DNA from: Planctomycetaceae bacterium | GTDB lineage: Bacteria; Planctomycetota; Planctomycetia; Pirellulales; PALSA-1355 | Length of the DNA: 41,201 nt | Assembly (NCBI GenBank): GCA_003153375.1 | Contig: PLYM01000002.1 | Span: 1 to 41,201 of the forward strand | Direction: 5' to 3' | Shown: piece after piece, positions 7,930-17,522 of the stretch | Numbering within the stretch: position 1 is the stretch's first letter | Layout of the letters: every line of letters begins with the position of its first letter | Program-made: the position numbers and the translations under genes | The notes under the pieces: model-generated | What the model saw: only the letters and a program-made list of their open reading frames with translations | The model's database searches: none | Told to the model about the DNA's origin: nothing

Positions 7930-8237
7930 GACCGTGCCCCCATTGGGTTGAATGCCAGTGGTCCCCCCCAGTTCAAATGGCAGATTGGATCGTCCCGCGC
8001 GATACCGGGATACTTTAAATCAGCGCGCATCGCTATTCGGCAGGGATTTGAACGGTGGCGCTAGTTGGAATCATTGCCAAACGGGGACACTTTCCATTCC
8101 AGGTCGAAGGCATTTGGCCTGCCGGGAATCTCGCGCCCCTGCCTGTAACAGAAATTGGTGTGCCTCCGCTCTCCGAACAGGTCAGCCTATACGATCCTTC
8201 CGAATCGCCAAACACGCAGACACGGAGCAAAAGAACC
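7930..8237. other. Intergenic region without recognisable gene
   Basis: This 308-base gap lies between the phosphotransacylase gene and the flavoprotein gene, both on the minus strand. The frames seen here are not gene-like. It probably contains the promoter of the phosphotransacylase, but I found no convincing -24/-12 or -35/-10 pair. Confidence 0.4.
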
Positions 8238-9227
8238 TCAGCTTTCCCAACTTTGGAGGATCTTCAGGTAGTTGGCGCGTTCGTATGCCTTTGGATTCGC
8301 GCACCGTGACAAACTCATGCTGCCCTGCATCTGCCGCAACGATTGGTATTCGTGTTCCTCCAGCCACCGAGCCATGTCCTCGCGCACCTTTTTGAGATAG
8401 GCCGGTCCGGCTTCTAGCAGCGCCGAGACCATTTGCACGCCGTGCGCACCAGCCATCACAGCCTTGATGGCGTCGACGGCGGTATGGACGCCTCCCGTGA
8501 CTGCCAATGAGGCTCTGATTCTCCCCGACAGAATTGCCAGCCAACGTAGCCGTAAGCTCAGTTCGGAAGAAGTCGACAGTTGAATCCGCACGACCTCCAG
8601 TTGCTCGACGTCGATGTCGGGTTGGTAGAAGCGATTGAACAGCACCAGCGCGTCCACGCTGAGGTCATCCAGCTTCTTGCAGAGGTTCGCGATCGAGGAG
8701 TAGAAGGGCGAGAGCTTGACCGCCACGGGGATTGAGACCGACTGTTTGACGGTTTGGGCCACCTGCAACGCACGCCGCTCGACCTGTTCTCCTGGTTCCT
8801 CCAGATCGGTAGCCAGTTCATAGATGTTCAGCTCCAAACCGTCGGCCCCCGCCTGTTCGATGAGCTTGGCGTAGGCCAGCCATCCGCCATCGGTGACGCC
8901 ATTGAGCGAGCCGATCACGGGGACGGAAACCACGGACTTGATTCGGGCGATTTGCGAAAGGTACGCGTCGGGTCCAAGAGCAAAATCGGGCGGCCGGGGC
9001 AGGTAGCTCAGGGCTTCAGGATAGGATTCGTCGCCCACTTCCATCGAGCGGACGACGGCCAGTTGCTCGCCGACGATCTGCTCCTCAAAGAGCGAGTGCA
9101 TGATGATCATTGGCGCACCGGCATCCTCCAGGCGGCGGACAGTGTCCAGATCGTCCACCAGGGGCGAGGCACCCGGGATCAATGGGTGCGGCAGTTCAAA
9201 TCCCATGTACGTCGTGGAAAGGTCCAT
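8238..9227 (-). CDS. Dihydroorotate dehydrogenase-like flavoprotein
   Basis: This 329-residue TIM-barrel protein is of the dihydroorotate-dehydrogenase-like family (FMN-binding), not a canonical PyrD. It starts with STTYMGFELPHPLIPGASPL, has GADGLELNIYEL and VAVKLSPFYSS strands, and ends the barrel with SLAVTGGVHTAVDAIKAVMAGAHGVQ, which forms the phosphate-binding glycine site for FMN. Its ATG lies 11 bases past the nifJ stop with GGAGG overlapping that stop, so both are in one operon. Association of this family with pyruvate:ferredoxin oxidoreductase is known from cyanobacteria and other bacteria. The role may be electron transfer linked to ferredoxin. Pyrimidine synthesis is unlikely as the main job. 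Confidence 0.88.
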   Translation of the reverse strand: MDLSTTYMGFELPHPLIPGASPLVDDLDTVRRLEDAGAPMIIMHSLFEEQIVGEQLAVVRSMEVGDESYPEALSYLPRPPDFALGPDAYLSQIARIKSVVSVPVIGSLNGVTDGGWLAYAKLIEQAGADGLELNIYELATDLEEPGEQVERRALQVAQTVKQSVSIPVAVKLSPFYSSIANLCKKLDDLSVDALVLFNRFYQPDIDVEQLEVVRIQLSTSSELSLRLRWLAILSGRIRASLAVTGGVHTAVDAIKAVMAGAHGVQMVSALLEAGPAYLKKVREDMARWLEEHEYQSLRQMQGSMSLSRCANPKAYERANYLKILQSWES

Positions 9228-9238
9228 TCGCCATCCTC

Positions 9239-12200
9239 CTACTTCGGAGCATCGTCGTTGGGGGCCGGGTCGTGTGCTGCGGCTTGGGGTACGGTGATAT
9301 TCGCCAGTTGCTCATAGAGGGCAACGCGCTGCAAGGCCTGGTCCTGGGCGGCGCGTGCCAGCTGGCGAAAGCGCACGGGGTCGATTTTCTCGACCATGGC
9401 AAAGCGTGCCTCGTTCCGGCGGTACTCTTCGACGGTATTTCGGCCCGCTGGCGCATCGATCACCAAAGGGGGCTCGCCGCGATGGATGCGCCGCGGATCG
9501 AAACGATAAAGGGGCCAGATGCCGGAATTCACTGCTAGCTTTTGCTGCTCGGCCCCGAACCTCAAATCATAGCCGTGGGCGATGCAGTGGCTGTAGGCAA
9601 TGATGAGCGCAGGCCCATCGAAGCTCTCGGCTTCCAGGAAGGCCTTTACCGTGTGGCTGTCCTTGGCACCGAAGGCGACGGAAGCGACGTAGACGTGGCC
9701 GTAGCTCATAGCCATCAGGCCGAGATCTTTCTTGTGGACGGCTTTGCCCGAGGCAGCGAACTTGGCAGCGGCGCCCAGAGGCGTGCTCTTGGACGCTTGG
9801 CCACCGGTGTTGGAGTAGACCTCCGTGTCGAGTACCAGCACATTGAGCTTGTGGCGCATGGACAGGACATGATCCAGACCGCCAAATCCGATGTCGTATG
9901 CCCAGCCATCCCCACCCACGAGCCAGACGGATTTGGTTACGAGGTGGTCGGTCACCTGCTCCAGCTGATTCGCGATTGTCGCATCGATCGTGCGCAGTTT
10001 TTCACGAAGGGCAGCGATACGCCGGCGCTGCGCTGCAATGCCGGCTTCGCTGGACTGGTCCGCTTCCAGGATTTCCTTGACCAGGTCGTCCCCGATTTGC
10101 GGAGCCAGACGCTGGAGCAACTGTTGGGCTTGGCGGCTCAGATTGTCGATGCTCAGCCGCATTCCCAAGCCAAACTCGGCGTTGTCCTCGAACAGCGAGT
10201 TCGACCAGGCCGGTCCGCGGCCGTCCTTGTCCACGGTGTAGGGAGTGGCCGGCAGGTTGCCTCCGTAGATCGATGAGCAGCCGGTCGCGTTGGCGATGAG
10301 CAGGCGATCGCCAAACAGCTGCGTCAGCAGTTTGATATAGGGCGTTTCCCCGCAGCCGGCGCAGGCGCCGGAATATTCAAACAAGGGCAAGAAGAACTGA
10401 GAACTTTTGACGTCAATGTGGCTGACCCGATCACGCGGCGGATCGGGAATGCCAAGGAAGAAGTCGTAGTTGTTTTTCTCCTCTTCCAGCAGCGGCGCCA
10501 GCGGCGCCATATTGATGGCCTTGTGCCGCGGAGCCGACTTGTCCTTGGCAGGGCAGACCATGACACAGAGGTTGCAGCCCGTGCAGTCCTGCGGTGCGAC
10601 TTGGATGGTGTACTTCCAACCTTTGAAGTCCGCTGCTTTGTAGTCGGTAGACTGGAAGTGAGAAGGTGCGCCCTGCAAATGATCCGGTTCGTAGACCTTA
10701 GTGCGGATGGCAGCATGTGGGCAGACCATGGCGCACTTGTTGCACTGAATGCAGACTCCAGGGTCCCAGATTGGCACCTCAGTGGCGATACCCCTCTTCT
10801 CCCAGCGGGACGTGGCGGTCGGCCAGGTGCCGTCCACGGGAAAGGCGGAAACCGGTAACAGATCGCCCTTGCCCGCCATCAAGACGGCCGTCACGCGCTT
10901 GACAAAATCCGGCGCTGCATCCGCCACGAGGGGAGCCCGCTCGAAAGCCGCGGAGACGCGCTCCGGCACCTGCACCTCGTACAGATGCGTCAGGGTATGA
11001 TCGACCGCGGCGAAATTGCGCTGCACGACTTCCTGCCCCTTTTTGGCATAGCTCTTCTCGATCGCTTTCTTGATGTGGGTGATCGCGTCCTCCCGGGGCA
11101 AGACTCCTGAAACAGCAAAGAAGCAAGTCTGCATGATGGTATTGATGCGGCCGCCCAGGCCCATGTCGCGGGCTACGCTCTGCGCATCGATCACGTAAAA
11201 CCGCAATTTCTTAGCCAGGATCTGCTCCTGCGCGTCACGGGGCAAATGATCCCACACTTCAGCCGCGCTGTAGGGAGCGTTCAACAGGAACACCGCATCC
11301 GGCCGGGCGTACTCCAGAACATCGAGTTTTTCCAGGAACTGGAACTGGTGACAGGCGACAAAGTGTGCCGAGCGGATCAAGTACTGCGAACGAATCGGGC
11401 GAGGGCCGAAACGCAAGTGTGAAATCGTTCTTGCGCCCGATTTCTTCGAGTCGTAGACGAAATACCCCTGCACATGCGCCGGCGTCTCCTCGCCGATGAT
11501 CTTGATGGAGTTCTTGTTCGCGCCCACCGTGCCATCGGAACCTAGACCAAAGAACACTGCACGAATTACGTCATCGGCCTCGATGGTGAACTCCGGGTCG
11601 AACGGCAACGAAGTGTGCGTGATATCGTCCACGATACCGAGTGTAAAATGGTTCTTGAGTTGCGGTTTTGCCAATTCGTCGAAGACGGCCTTTAGCATCG
11701 CCGGCGTCAACTCTTTCGAGGACAGCCCGTAGCGCCCGCCGATTACCCGTGGTTCCTGTAGAAGGTGAGAATTTCCTTGCGCCGAAGCCTCCCGCAAGGC
11801 TGCGACCACATCCAAATAGAGCGGCTCGCCGACTGCGCCGGGCTCTTTCGTGCGGTCCAGCACCGCAATCGCGCGCGTAGTGGACGGCAAGACTGCGATG
11901 AAGTCTTTGATGGAAAACGGCCGATATAGCCGAATCTTGAGCACGCCGACTTTTTCGCCGCACCGGTTCAGATGCTCCACGGTTTCATGGGCCGTCTCCG
12001 CCGCGGAACCCATCAGAACCAGCACCCGCTCGGCCTGCGGGTCGCCGACGTAATCGAACAATTGGTAATGTCTGCCGGTCTGGCCGGCAAACCGATCCAT
12101 CACCTGTTGCACGATCTCCGGCAGAGTGTCGTAATAAGAGTTCCCAGCTTCGCGAGCCTGGAAGAAAGCGTCGGGGTTTTGCGCGGTTCCGCGTAAAACG

Positions 12201-12841
12201 GGGTGGTCGGGCGAAAGACCACGGCGGCGATGGGCGACAATCAACTGGTCGTTCAACAGAGAGCGTAGGTCGTCGTCAGTAAGCTCCTCGATCTTGGTTA
12301 CCTCGTGGGAGGTGCGGAAGCCGTCGAAGAAATGCAGGAATGGGACACGGCCCTGGAGCGTGGCGGCCTGGCCGATGCAGGCAAAATCGTGAGCCTCTTG
12401 GACGGAGCTTGCACAAAAGAGGGCGAAACCGGTCTGGCGACATGCCATGACGTCAGAGTGGTCACAAAAAATGGAAAGAGCATGCGTGGCCACGGTGCGG
12501 GTCGCCACGTGCATGCAGAAGCAGGTCAACTCCCCAGCGATTTTGTACATGTTGGGGATCATGAGCAGCAGTCCCTGCGAGGCCGTAAAGGTCGTGGTGA
12601 GGCTCCCGGCCTGCAACGCGCCGTGGACAGCGCCGATGGCGCCGGCCTCGGACTGCATTTCGATGACCTCGGGTAAATGCCCCCAGATGTTGTGGCGGCC
12701 ATGGGCTGTCCATTCGTCGCACCACTCCCCGATCGGCGAGGCCGGCGTGATTGGATAGAGGGCAATGACCTCATTGGTGCGATGCGCGACCGACGCGACA
12801 GCCTCATTGCCGTCGAGCGTGATCCGACATGGCGGTTTCAT
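9239..12841 (-). CDS. nifJ: Pyruvate:ferredoxin (flavodoxin) oxidoreductase
   Basis: The single-chain, 1200-residue homodimeric enzyme decarboxylates pyruvate with CoA to acetyl-CoA and CO2, reducing ferredoxin or flavodoxin. It can run in reverse. Domain order is canonical. It has the N-terminal pyrimidine-binding domain (YPITPASPIGEWCDEW, then SEAGAIGAVHGALQAGS with TFTASQG), the CoA-binding middle, and two 4Fe-4S motifs (CIQCNKCAMVC near residue 697 and CTGCNLCVMVC near 762). The C-terminal TPP domain follows, with GACAGCGETPY near 825 and GGDGWAYDIGFGG near 980. The C-terminal extension typical of oxygen-resistant enzymes may be partial. The gene leads an operon with the flavoprotein, and a 112-base gap separates it from the reductase gene. 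Confidence 0.96.
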   Translation of the reverse strand: MKPPCRITLDGNEAVASVAHRTNEVIALYPITPASPIGEWCDEWTAHGRHNIWGHLPEVIEMQSEAGAIGAVHGALQAGSLTTTFTASQGLLLMIPNMYKIAGELTCFCMHVATRTVATHALSIFCDHSDVMACRQTGFALFCASSVQEAHDFACIGQAATLQGRVPFLHFFDGFRTSHEVTKIEELTDDDLRSLLNDQLIVAHRRRGLSPDHPVLRGTAQNPDAFFQAREAGNSYYDTLPEIVQQVMDRFAGQTGRHYQLFDYVGDPQAERVLVLMGSAAETAHETVEHLNRCGEKVGVLKIRLYRPFSIKDFIAVLPSTTRAIAVLDRTKEPGAVGEPLYLDVVAALREASAQGNSHLLQEPRVIGGRYGLSSKELTPAMLKAVFDELAKPQLKNHFTLGIVDDITHTSLPFDPEFTIEADDVIRAVFFGLGSDGTVGANKNSIKIIGEETPAHVQGYFVYDSKKSGARTISHLRFGPRPIRSQYLIRSAHFVACHQFQFLEKLDVLEYARPDAVFLLNAPYSAAEVWDHLPRDAQEQILAKKLRFYVIDAQSVARDMGLGGRINTIMQTCFFAVSGVLPREDAITHIKKAIEKSYAKKGQEVVQRNFAAVDHTLTHLYEVQVPERVSAAFERAPLVADAAPDFVKRVTAVLMAGKGDLLPVSAFPVDGTWPTATSRWEKRGIATEVPIWDPGVCIQCNKCAMVCPHAAIRTKVYEPDHLQGAPSHFQSTDYKAADFKGWKYTIQVAPQDCTGCNLCVMVCPAKDKSAPRHKAINMAPLAPLLEEEKNNYDFFLGIPDPPRDRVSHIDVKSSQFFLPLFEYSGACAGCGETPYIKLLTQLFGDRLLIANATGCSSIYGGNLPATPYTVDKDGRGPAWSNSLFEDNAEFGLGMRLSIDNLSRQAQQLLQRLAPQIGDDLVKEILEADQSSEAGIAAQRRRIAALREKLRTIDATIANQLEQVTDHLVTKSVWLVGGDGWAYDIGFGGLDHVLSMRHKLNVLVLDTEVYSNTGGQASKSTPLGAAAKFAASGKAVHKKDLGLMAMSYGHVYVASVAFGAKDSHTVKAFLEAESFDGPALIIAYSHCIAHGYDLRFGAEQQKLAVNSGIWPLYRFDPRRIHRGEPPLVIDAPAGRNTVEEYRRNEARFAMVEKIDPVRFRQLARAAQDQALQRVALYEQLANITVPQAAAHDPAPNDDAPK

Positions 12842-12953
12842 GGTTCGCCCTCACGATTTAAGCAGGTCGATTTTGGTTACGAATTGCAGGGCCAACTAAT
12901 GCCAAGGATTTCTCTTTCGGCGTGACAAATCCCGATCGCGATCCAAAGGGGTC

Positions 12954-14039
12954 CTATTTGCGCGATATATTGTTCGTTTGATTGTCAGTTGCGGAGACCC
13001 GGGCGAGCTTCTCGCGCAGCATCTCAGTCTTCTGGTCATGGAGACGTTTCTCATTCAGCCAGTGGGGGCTACTGATCTCCCTGAACGCATATAGTGCTGC
13101 CTGGATTCCTTCGGCCCACGCTACCGGGATCAGCTTGATATCCCCATGCACATCGCCAGCGGCAAAGATCCCGGAGCGGCTCGTCTCGTAGTACGGATCG
13201 ATGGCGACACTTCCGTCATCTTTCAGGCGTATCGCCAGCCGTTGGAAAGTCTCCTTCCCCGCCACAAAGCCAATCTGGACGATCACGTGGGGGATCGAGA
13301 GTTGCTTCCCATTGCTGAGCGACACACGAATCTGCTCACCTGTCAGTTCCGCTTCCATGACTTCCGTGGAGGTGTAGACTATGCCGCCCGCCGCGCGCAC
13401 CCTGGCTAGCGCGTCGGCCCTCCCGGCAAGAGTTTGTCCACGTACAACCAGTTCCACCTGACCGCCACGTGCCAGTATCATGAGAGCGGCGTCGAGAGCG
13501 GAATCGCCGCCGCCGACCACAAGAATCCGGCTGCCGTGATAGTCGTCGATCCTCGGGATTCGATAGTGCACCCTGGGAGAATCAAGGCGGTCGAGTACAG
13601 GGAGTCTGCGCGGGTAGTGAAGCAAGCCGCAGGCAAGAATCACTTTCCTGCAGAGGTAGCTGCTTCTGTTGGTTACGACTCTTTTCAACGGATCCTCCTC
13701 AACCCGCTCCGTGTCCTCAATCGTTACGAGTTCCTCCGCAAATCGAAATTGAACGAGGGCCTCGTCGGCTTGGCGCAACGTCCGAGCTGATAACTCTTCT
13801 CCGGTTATGCCATCCGGGAAAGCCGGTATATCGACAATTTGTTTGTCCGGGTACAGGAAGTGGGGTTGGCCCCCTGGCTGGTCCTTGGCCTCGATGACAA
13901 GAGTCGTCAAGCCGCGATGAGCGGTCGTCATGCTGGCTGCGAGCCCGGCTGGGCCGGCTCCGATGATTACCACATCCCAGTACGGGAGGTGATCAACATC
14001 GGGGACCGCATCTAGTTTGGTCACTTTGTAATCGGTCAT
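12954..14039 (-). CDS. Thioredoxin-reductase-like ferredoxin/flavodoxin-NADP reductase
   Basis: This two-dinucleotide-domain flavoprotein has the FAD site VVIIGAGPAGLAASMT near residue 25, the NAD(P) site ILVVGGGDSALDAALMI near 170, and the C-terminal GIFAAGDVHGD FAD contact. It lacks the CxxC redox pair of true thioredoxin reductases (the expected site in the NADPH domain has no cysteines). That places it with type-2 ferredoxin/flavodoxin-NADP reductases or related YumC-like proteins. Next to PFOR it plausibly couples reduced ferredoxin to NADP(H). The gpmA stop and this ATG share TGATG, so translation is coupled. A GTG three bases upstream is an alternative start. About 30 extra C-terminal residues are Lys/Asn-rich. 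Confidence 0.85.
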   Translation of the reverse strand: MTDYKVTKLDAVPDVDHLPYWDVVIIGAGPAGLAASMTTAHRGLTTLVIEAKDQPGGQPHFLYPDKQIVDIPAFPDGITGEELSARTLRQADEALVQFRFAEELVTIEDTERVEEDPLKRVVTNRSSYLCRKVILACGLLHYPRRLPVLDRLDSPRVHYRIPRIDDYHGSRILVVGGGDSALDAALMILARGGQVELVVRGQTLAGRADALARVRAAGGIVYTSTEVMEAELTGEQIRVSLSNGKQLSIPHVIVQIGFVAGKETFQRLAIRLKDDGSVAIDPYYETSRSGIFAAGDVHGDIKLIPVAWAEGIQAALYAFREISSPHWLNEKRLHDQKTEMLREKLARVSATDNQTNNISRK

Positions 14040-14791
14040 CACAACGCCTTCGCCTCGGCTTGGCCGGCCCCCCGCTGAACGGCATGTGCAATCTCATCCG
14101 GCTCTCCGACGTAGTAATGTCGCAGCGGCCGCAGTTCGGCGTCCAACTCGTACACCAACGGGATCCCGGTCGGAATATTGAGCCGGACGATCTCTTCGTC
14201 GGAGATGTTGTCGAGGTACTTGACCATGGCGCGTATGCTGTTGCCGTGGGCGACGACCAGAACGCGCTGGCCAGACCGCACAGCGGGTGCGAGGTCGTGG
14301 TGCCAGCACGGCAGAAACCGGGCCACCGTATCCTGCAAAGATTCGGTCATCGGCAGCTCTTCGGGTTTTAGTGCGGCGTACCGTCGATCATGGCCCGGAT
14401 AGCGTGGATCACTCTTTTCGAGGGGAGGTGGGGCCGTCGCATAGGAACGGCGCCAAATCTGAACCTGCTGCTCACCGAGCTTGGTTGCCAATTCTGCCTT
14501 GTTGAGCCCTTGAAGAGAGCCGTAATGGCGTTCGTTGAGTCGCCAGGATTTCTGCACCGGCAGCCACATCAAGTCCAGTTCTTCGAGGATAATCCATAAG
14601 GTTCGGATCGCCCGTTTGAGTACCGATACCCAGGCCACATCAAAGTTCGCCGCTGAGGCCTTAAGATTCTGCCCTGCATTGCGCGCTTCCTCCAGTCCTT
14701 TTTGGGAGAGGTCTACGTCGGTCCACCCGGTAAACCGATTCTGCTGATTCCAGACGCTTTCACCATGGCGGACGAGAGTCAGTTGGAACAT
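14039..14791 (-). CDS. gpmA: 2,3-bisphosphoglycerate-dependent phosphoglycerate mutase
   Basis: This cytosolic enzyme interconverts 3- and 2-phosphoglycerate through a phosphohistidine. The active-site motif [18 protein letters not shown] is at residues 6-23. [19 protein letters not shown] near 86 carries the catalytic Glu, and [18 protein letters not shown] near 180 carries the second His. The length of 250 residues matches the dPGM type. Around residue 100 [22 protein letters not shown] is as in the family. It overlaps the downstream reductase gene by the TGATG junction. No good ribosome binding site precedes ATG 14791. Together with eno it connects PEP to 3-phosphoglycerate. Confidence 0.94.
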   Translation of the reverse strand: MFQLTLVRHGESVWNQQNRFTGWTDVDLSQKGLEEARNAGQNLKASAANFDVAWVSVLKRAIRTLWIILEELDLMWLPVQKSWRLNERHYGSLQGLNKAELATKLGEQQVQIWRRSYATAPPPLEKSDPRYPGHDRRYAALKPEELPMTESLQDTVARFLPCWHHDLAPAVRSGQRVLVVAHGNSIRAMVKYLDNISDEEIVRLNIPTGIPLVYELDAELRPLRHYYVGEPDEIAHAVQRGAGQAEAKAL

Positions 14792-15065
14792 TACAAGGCC
14801 TCGGACGGGATCCCTCGTTGAACGGCGGCACGCCAGTGCCGGCAGGCTTTCTCAACGAATTTACGTATGGCAATCACGCGTTCTCCGCGAGGGCGGCTCG
14901 TTCCGATTTGCCCCGAATGTCACGGTTTGCATTCCGAGCGATGACGATGTCGGGGAAAAAGGACAGAGCAGTCTTCCACCATTGATCGTCTTTTGTCTTT
15001 TCTGAAAAGTCGCCGAGAAAAAAGTCGTGCGGATCGTGTTCCTCTCATGCTCGTGTTATCTGCCA

Positions 15066-17522
15066 TCATGTTTTTCCGGGAACTCCTCCAGCTGAGGCCA
15101 GTGCCGGGGCCGAATGCTCACGTAACTGCTTTTCCATGTCCAAAATCTCGCGTGTGGTCTTTAGAACCGAATCAGGATTGAGCGAAATGCTGTCGATGCC
15201 ACACGAAACCAGGAAGCGGGCGAACTCTGGATAGTCGCTTGGCGCCTGGCCGCAGATGCCGATTTTGCGACCGCAGGCCCGCGTCCTGCGAATGACTTCC
15301 TCAATAGAGCACATGACGGCCGGGTTCCGCTCATCAAACAGGTGCGCGACGATCTCAGAATCGCGGTCCAGGCCCAGTGTGAGCTGCGTGAGGTCATTCG
15401 AGCCGATGGAAAAGCCGTCGAAAATCTGGGCAAAATCCTCCGCCAGGATCACATTGGCCGGTATCTCGCACATCATGTAAACTTCCAGCCCGTTTTCCCC
15501 GCGATCGAGCCCTGCCTGGCTCATGACCGCCAGCACCTGCTTTCCCTCGTCAACCGTGCGGCAGAAAGGAACCATCAACTTGACGTTGGTCAGCGCCATC
15601 TCCTCGCGGACTCTCTTCATAGCTCGACATTCCAGCATAAAGGCCTCTCGATAACGGTCGTCGTAGTAGCGCGACGCCCCCCGGAAGCCGATCATGGGAT
15701 TTTCTTCCTTCGGTTCGAACGACTCGCCGCCCAGGAGGCCGGCGTATTCGTTGGTCTTGAAATCCGAGAGGCGGACAATCACATCCTTTGGATAAAAGGC
15801 GGCCGCGATCTGCCCCACGCCCTCCGCCAGGCGCTGGACGAAGTAATCCGTCTTATTCAGGAACGCACCAGTGAGATGCGCAATCTTCTCTTTGACTGGC
15901 CCTGCCGGAAGGGTGTCGTAATGAAGCAACGCGAGAGGATGGACCTGGATCGCGCTGGAGATGATGAATTCTTCGCGGGCCAAGCCGACACCGTCATTGG
16001 GTAGAAATGACAGAGCGAAAGCCTGGTCTGGATTGCCCACATTCATCATCACATGCGTTTGCGGCCGTGGCAGATTGCCCAGATCGAGCACTTCCCGGCC
16101 GAACTTGAGCGCTCCGTCATAAACGCGGCCCCCCTCACCTTGGGCGCAGGAAACCGTGATCTTCTGACCATCATGTAACAAAGCCGTAGCCTTCTCGGTC
16201 CCTACTACGCAGGCGACGCCGAGTTCCCGGCTGACAATGGCGGCGTGGCACGTGCGCCCGCCACGATTGGTGACAATGGCCGATGCCATTTTCATGGCCG
16301 GCTCCCAGTCCGGGTCGGTCATGTCGGCGACCAGAATCTCTCCCGGTCGGAAATCCTGCAGTTGGTCAACGTTCTTGACCACGCGCGCCGGGCCGACACC
16401 GATCTTCTCTCCAACACTTCTCCCCTCCAACAGCAGCGGTCCGGTCTCTTCGAGGCGATAGATCTCCAGAGACGTTTTCTTGTGGGCCAAGGCATGGATA
16501 GTCTCCGGGCGGGCCTGCAAGATGAAGAGTTCTCCAGTCTTGCCGTCCTTGCCCCACTCGATGTCCATCGGCACGGGGCGTTCTGCCTTGGCTGAGTAAT
16601 GGTCCTCAATGAGGCACCCCCAGCGAGCCAAAGTCAGCACATCATCGTCATTAATGCTCAGGCGGTGACGGTCTTCGAGTGCTACTGGTACGATGCGGGT
16701 GCTGTGGCCGCCGCGTGTCGCGTAGATTAGTTTCTCTTGCTTGGAGCCAACGTTGTGTTTGAGAATGGCGCGATGACCTTGTTTGAGCGCCGGTTTGAAC
16801 ACCAGGAACTCGTCCGGATCGACGCGCCCCTTCACGACGCTCTCTCCCAACCCGTAGGCGCTATTGATGAGCACCACGTCGGGGAAGCCGCTCTCGGTTT
16901 CGAGCGTGAACAAAACTCCTGCGGCGCCCAGGTCGGAGCGAACCATTTTTTGTACGCCGATCGACAGAGCGACGGCCGCATGGTCGAACCCCTTGTCGAC
17001 CCGATAAGAAATGGCCCGGTCCGTAAACAGAGACGCGATGCACTGCCGACAGGCTTCGAGCAACACCCGCTCGCCACGGACGTTGAGGTACGATTCTTGC
17101 TGTCCAGCGAAACTCGCATCGGGCAGGTCCTCGGCCGTGGCGCTGGAGCGCACCGCCGTGTCGGTTTCCGGACCATACTCCTGGCACAGCGTGCCGTACG
17201 CGTCGACGATTTCTTGCTGCAAATCCGCAGGTAACGAGGTGGCGAGAATCTCATCCCTCGCTTTGCGTCCCCGCTCGGCAAGGCCCATTAGGTCGCCGGT
17301 ATCCAAGCCTCGAAGAATCGTGGCGATTTTCTCATCCAGACCACTTGCTTTCAGGAAATATCGATAACCTTCGGCCGTGACGGCAAAACCATTGGGAATG
17401 CGGATGCCTTTTGACGCCAGCTCACGATACATCTCGCCCAACGAGGCATTCTTACCTCCGACCAGTCCCACGTCGCCAATGCCGATCTCTTTGAACCAGC
17501 GGATAAAAGGAAGTGGATTCAT
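15066..17522 (-). CDS. ppsA: Phosphoenolpyruvate synthase
   Basis: This 818-residue enzyme makes PEP, AMP and phosphate from pyruvate and ATP. The N-terminal ATP-grasp part has VGLVGGKNASLGEMYREL, then RSSATAEDLPDASFAGQQES and a MDIEWGKDG metal region. The swivelling domain carries the phosphohistidine motif TNRGGRTCHAAIVSREL at about residue 420. The C-terminal PEP/pyruvate barrel includes GFRGASRYY, MVPFCRT and the IGSNDLTQLTLGLDRDS motif, with the Cys-containing GKIGICGQAPSD loop. Its ATG overlaps the stop of the upstream GAPDH-domain ORF by four bases (ATGA), so the two are translationally coupled. The PFOR neighbourhood suggests pyruvate made from acetyl-CoA is pulled toward gluconeogenesis. 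Operation in the glycolytic direction is also possible. Confidence 0.96.
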   Translation of the reverse strand: MNPLPFIRWFKEIGIGDVGLVGGKNASLGEMYRELASKGIRIPNGFAVTAEGYRYFLKASGLDEKIATILRGLDTGDLMGLAERGRKARDEILATSLPADLQQEIVDAYGTLCQEYGPETDTAVRSSATAEDLPDASFAGQQESYLNVRGERVLLEACRQCIASLFTDRAISYRVDKGFDHAAVALSIGVQKMVRSDLGAAGVLFTLETESGFPDVVLINSAYGLGESVVKGRVDPDEFLVFKPALKQGHRAILKHNVGSKQEKLIYATRGGHSTRIVPVALEDRHRLSINDDDVLTLARWGCLIEDHYSAKAERPVPMDIEWGKDGKTGELFILQARPETIHALAHKKTSLEIYRLEETGPLLLEGRSVGEKIGVGPARVVKNVDQLQDFRPGEILVADMTDPDWEPAMKMASAIVTNRGGRTCHAAIVSRELGVACVVGTEKATALLHDGQKITVSCAQGEGGRVYDGALKFGREVLDLGNLPRPQTHVMMNVGNPDQAFALSFLPNDGVGLAREEFIISSAIQVHPLALLHYDTLPAGPVKEKIAHLTGAFLNKTDYFVQRLAEGVGQIAAAFYPKDVIVRLSDFKTNEYAGLLGGESFEPKEENPMIGFRGASRYYDDRYREAFMLECRAMKRVREEMALTNVKLMVPFCRTVDEGKQVLAVMSQAGLDRGENGLEVYMMCEIPANVILAEDFAQIFDGFSIGSNDLTQLTLGLDRDSEIVAHLFDERNPAVMCSIEEVIRRTRACGRKIGICGQAPSDYPEFARFLVSCGIDSISLNPDSVLKTTREILDMEKQLREHSAPALASAGGVPGKT

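Noticed and set aside
12889-12904. TTGGCATTAGTTGGCC upstream of nifJ on the minus strand
   Set aside because: GG to GC spacing is one base short, and sigma-54 spacing is rigid.
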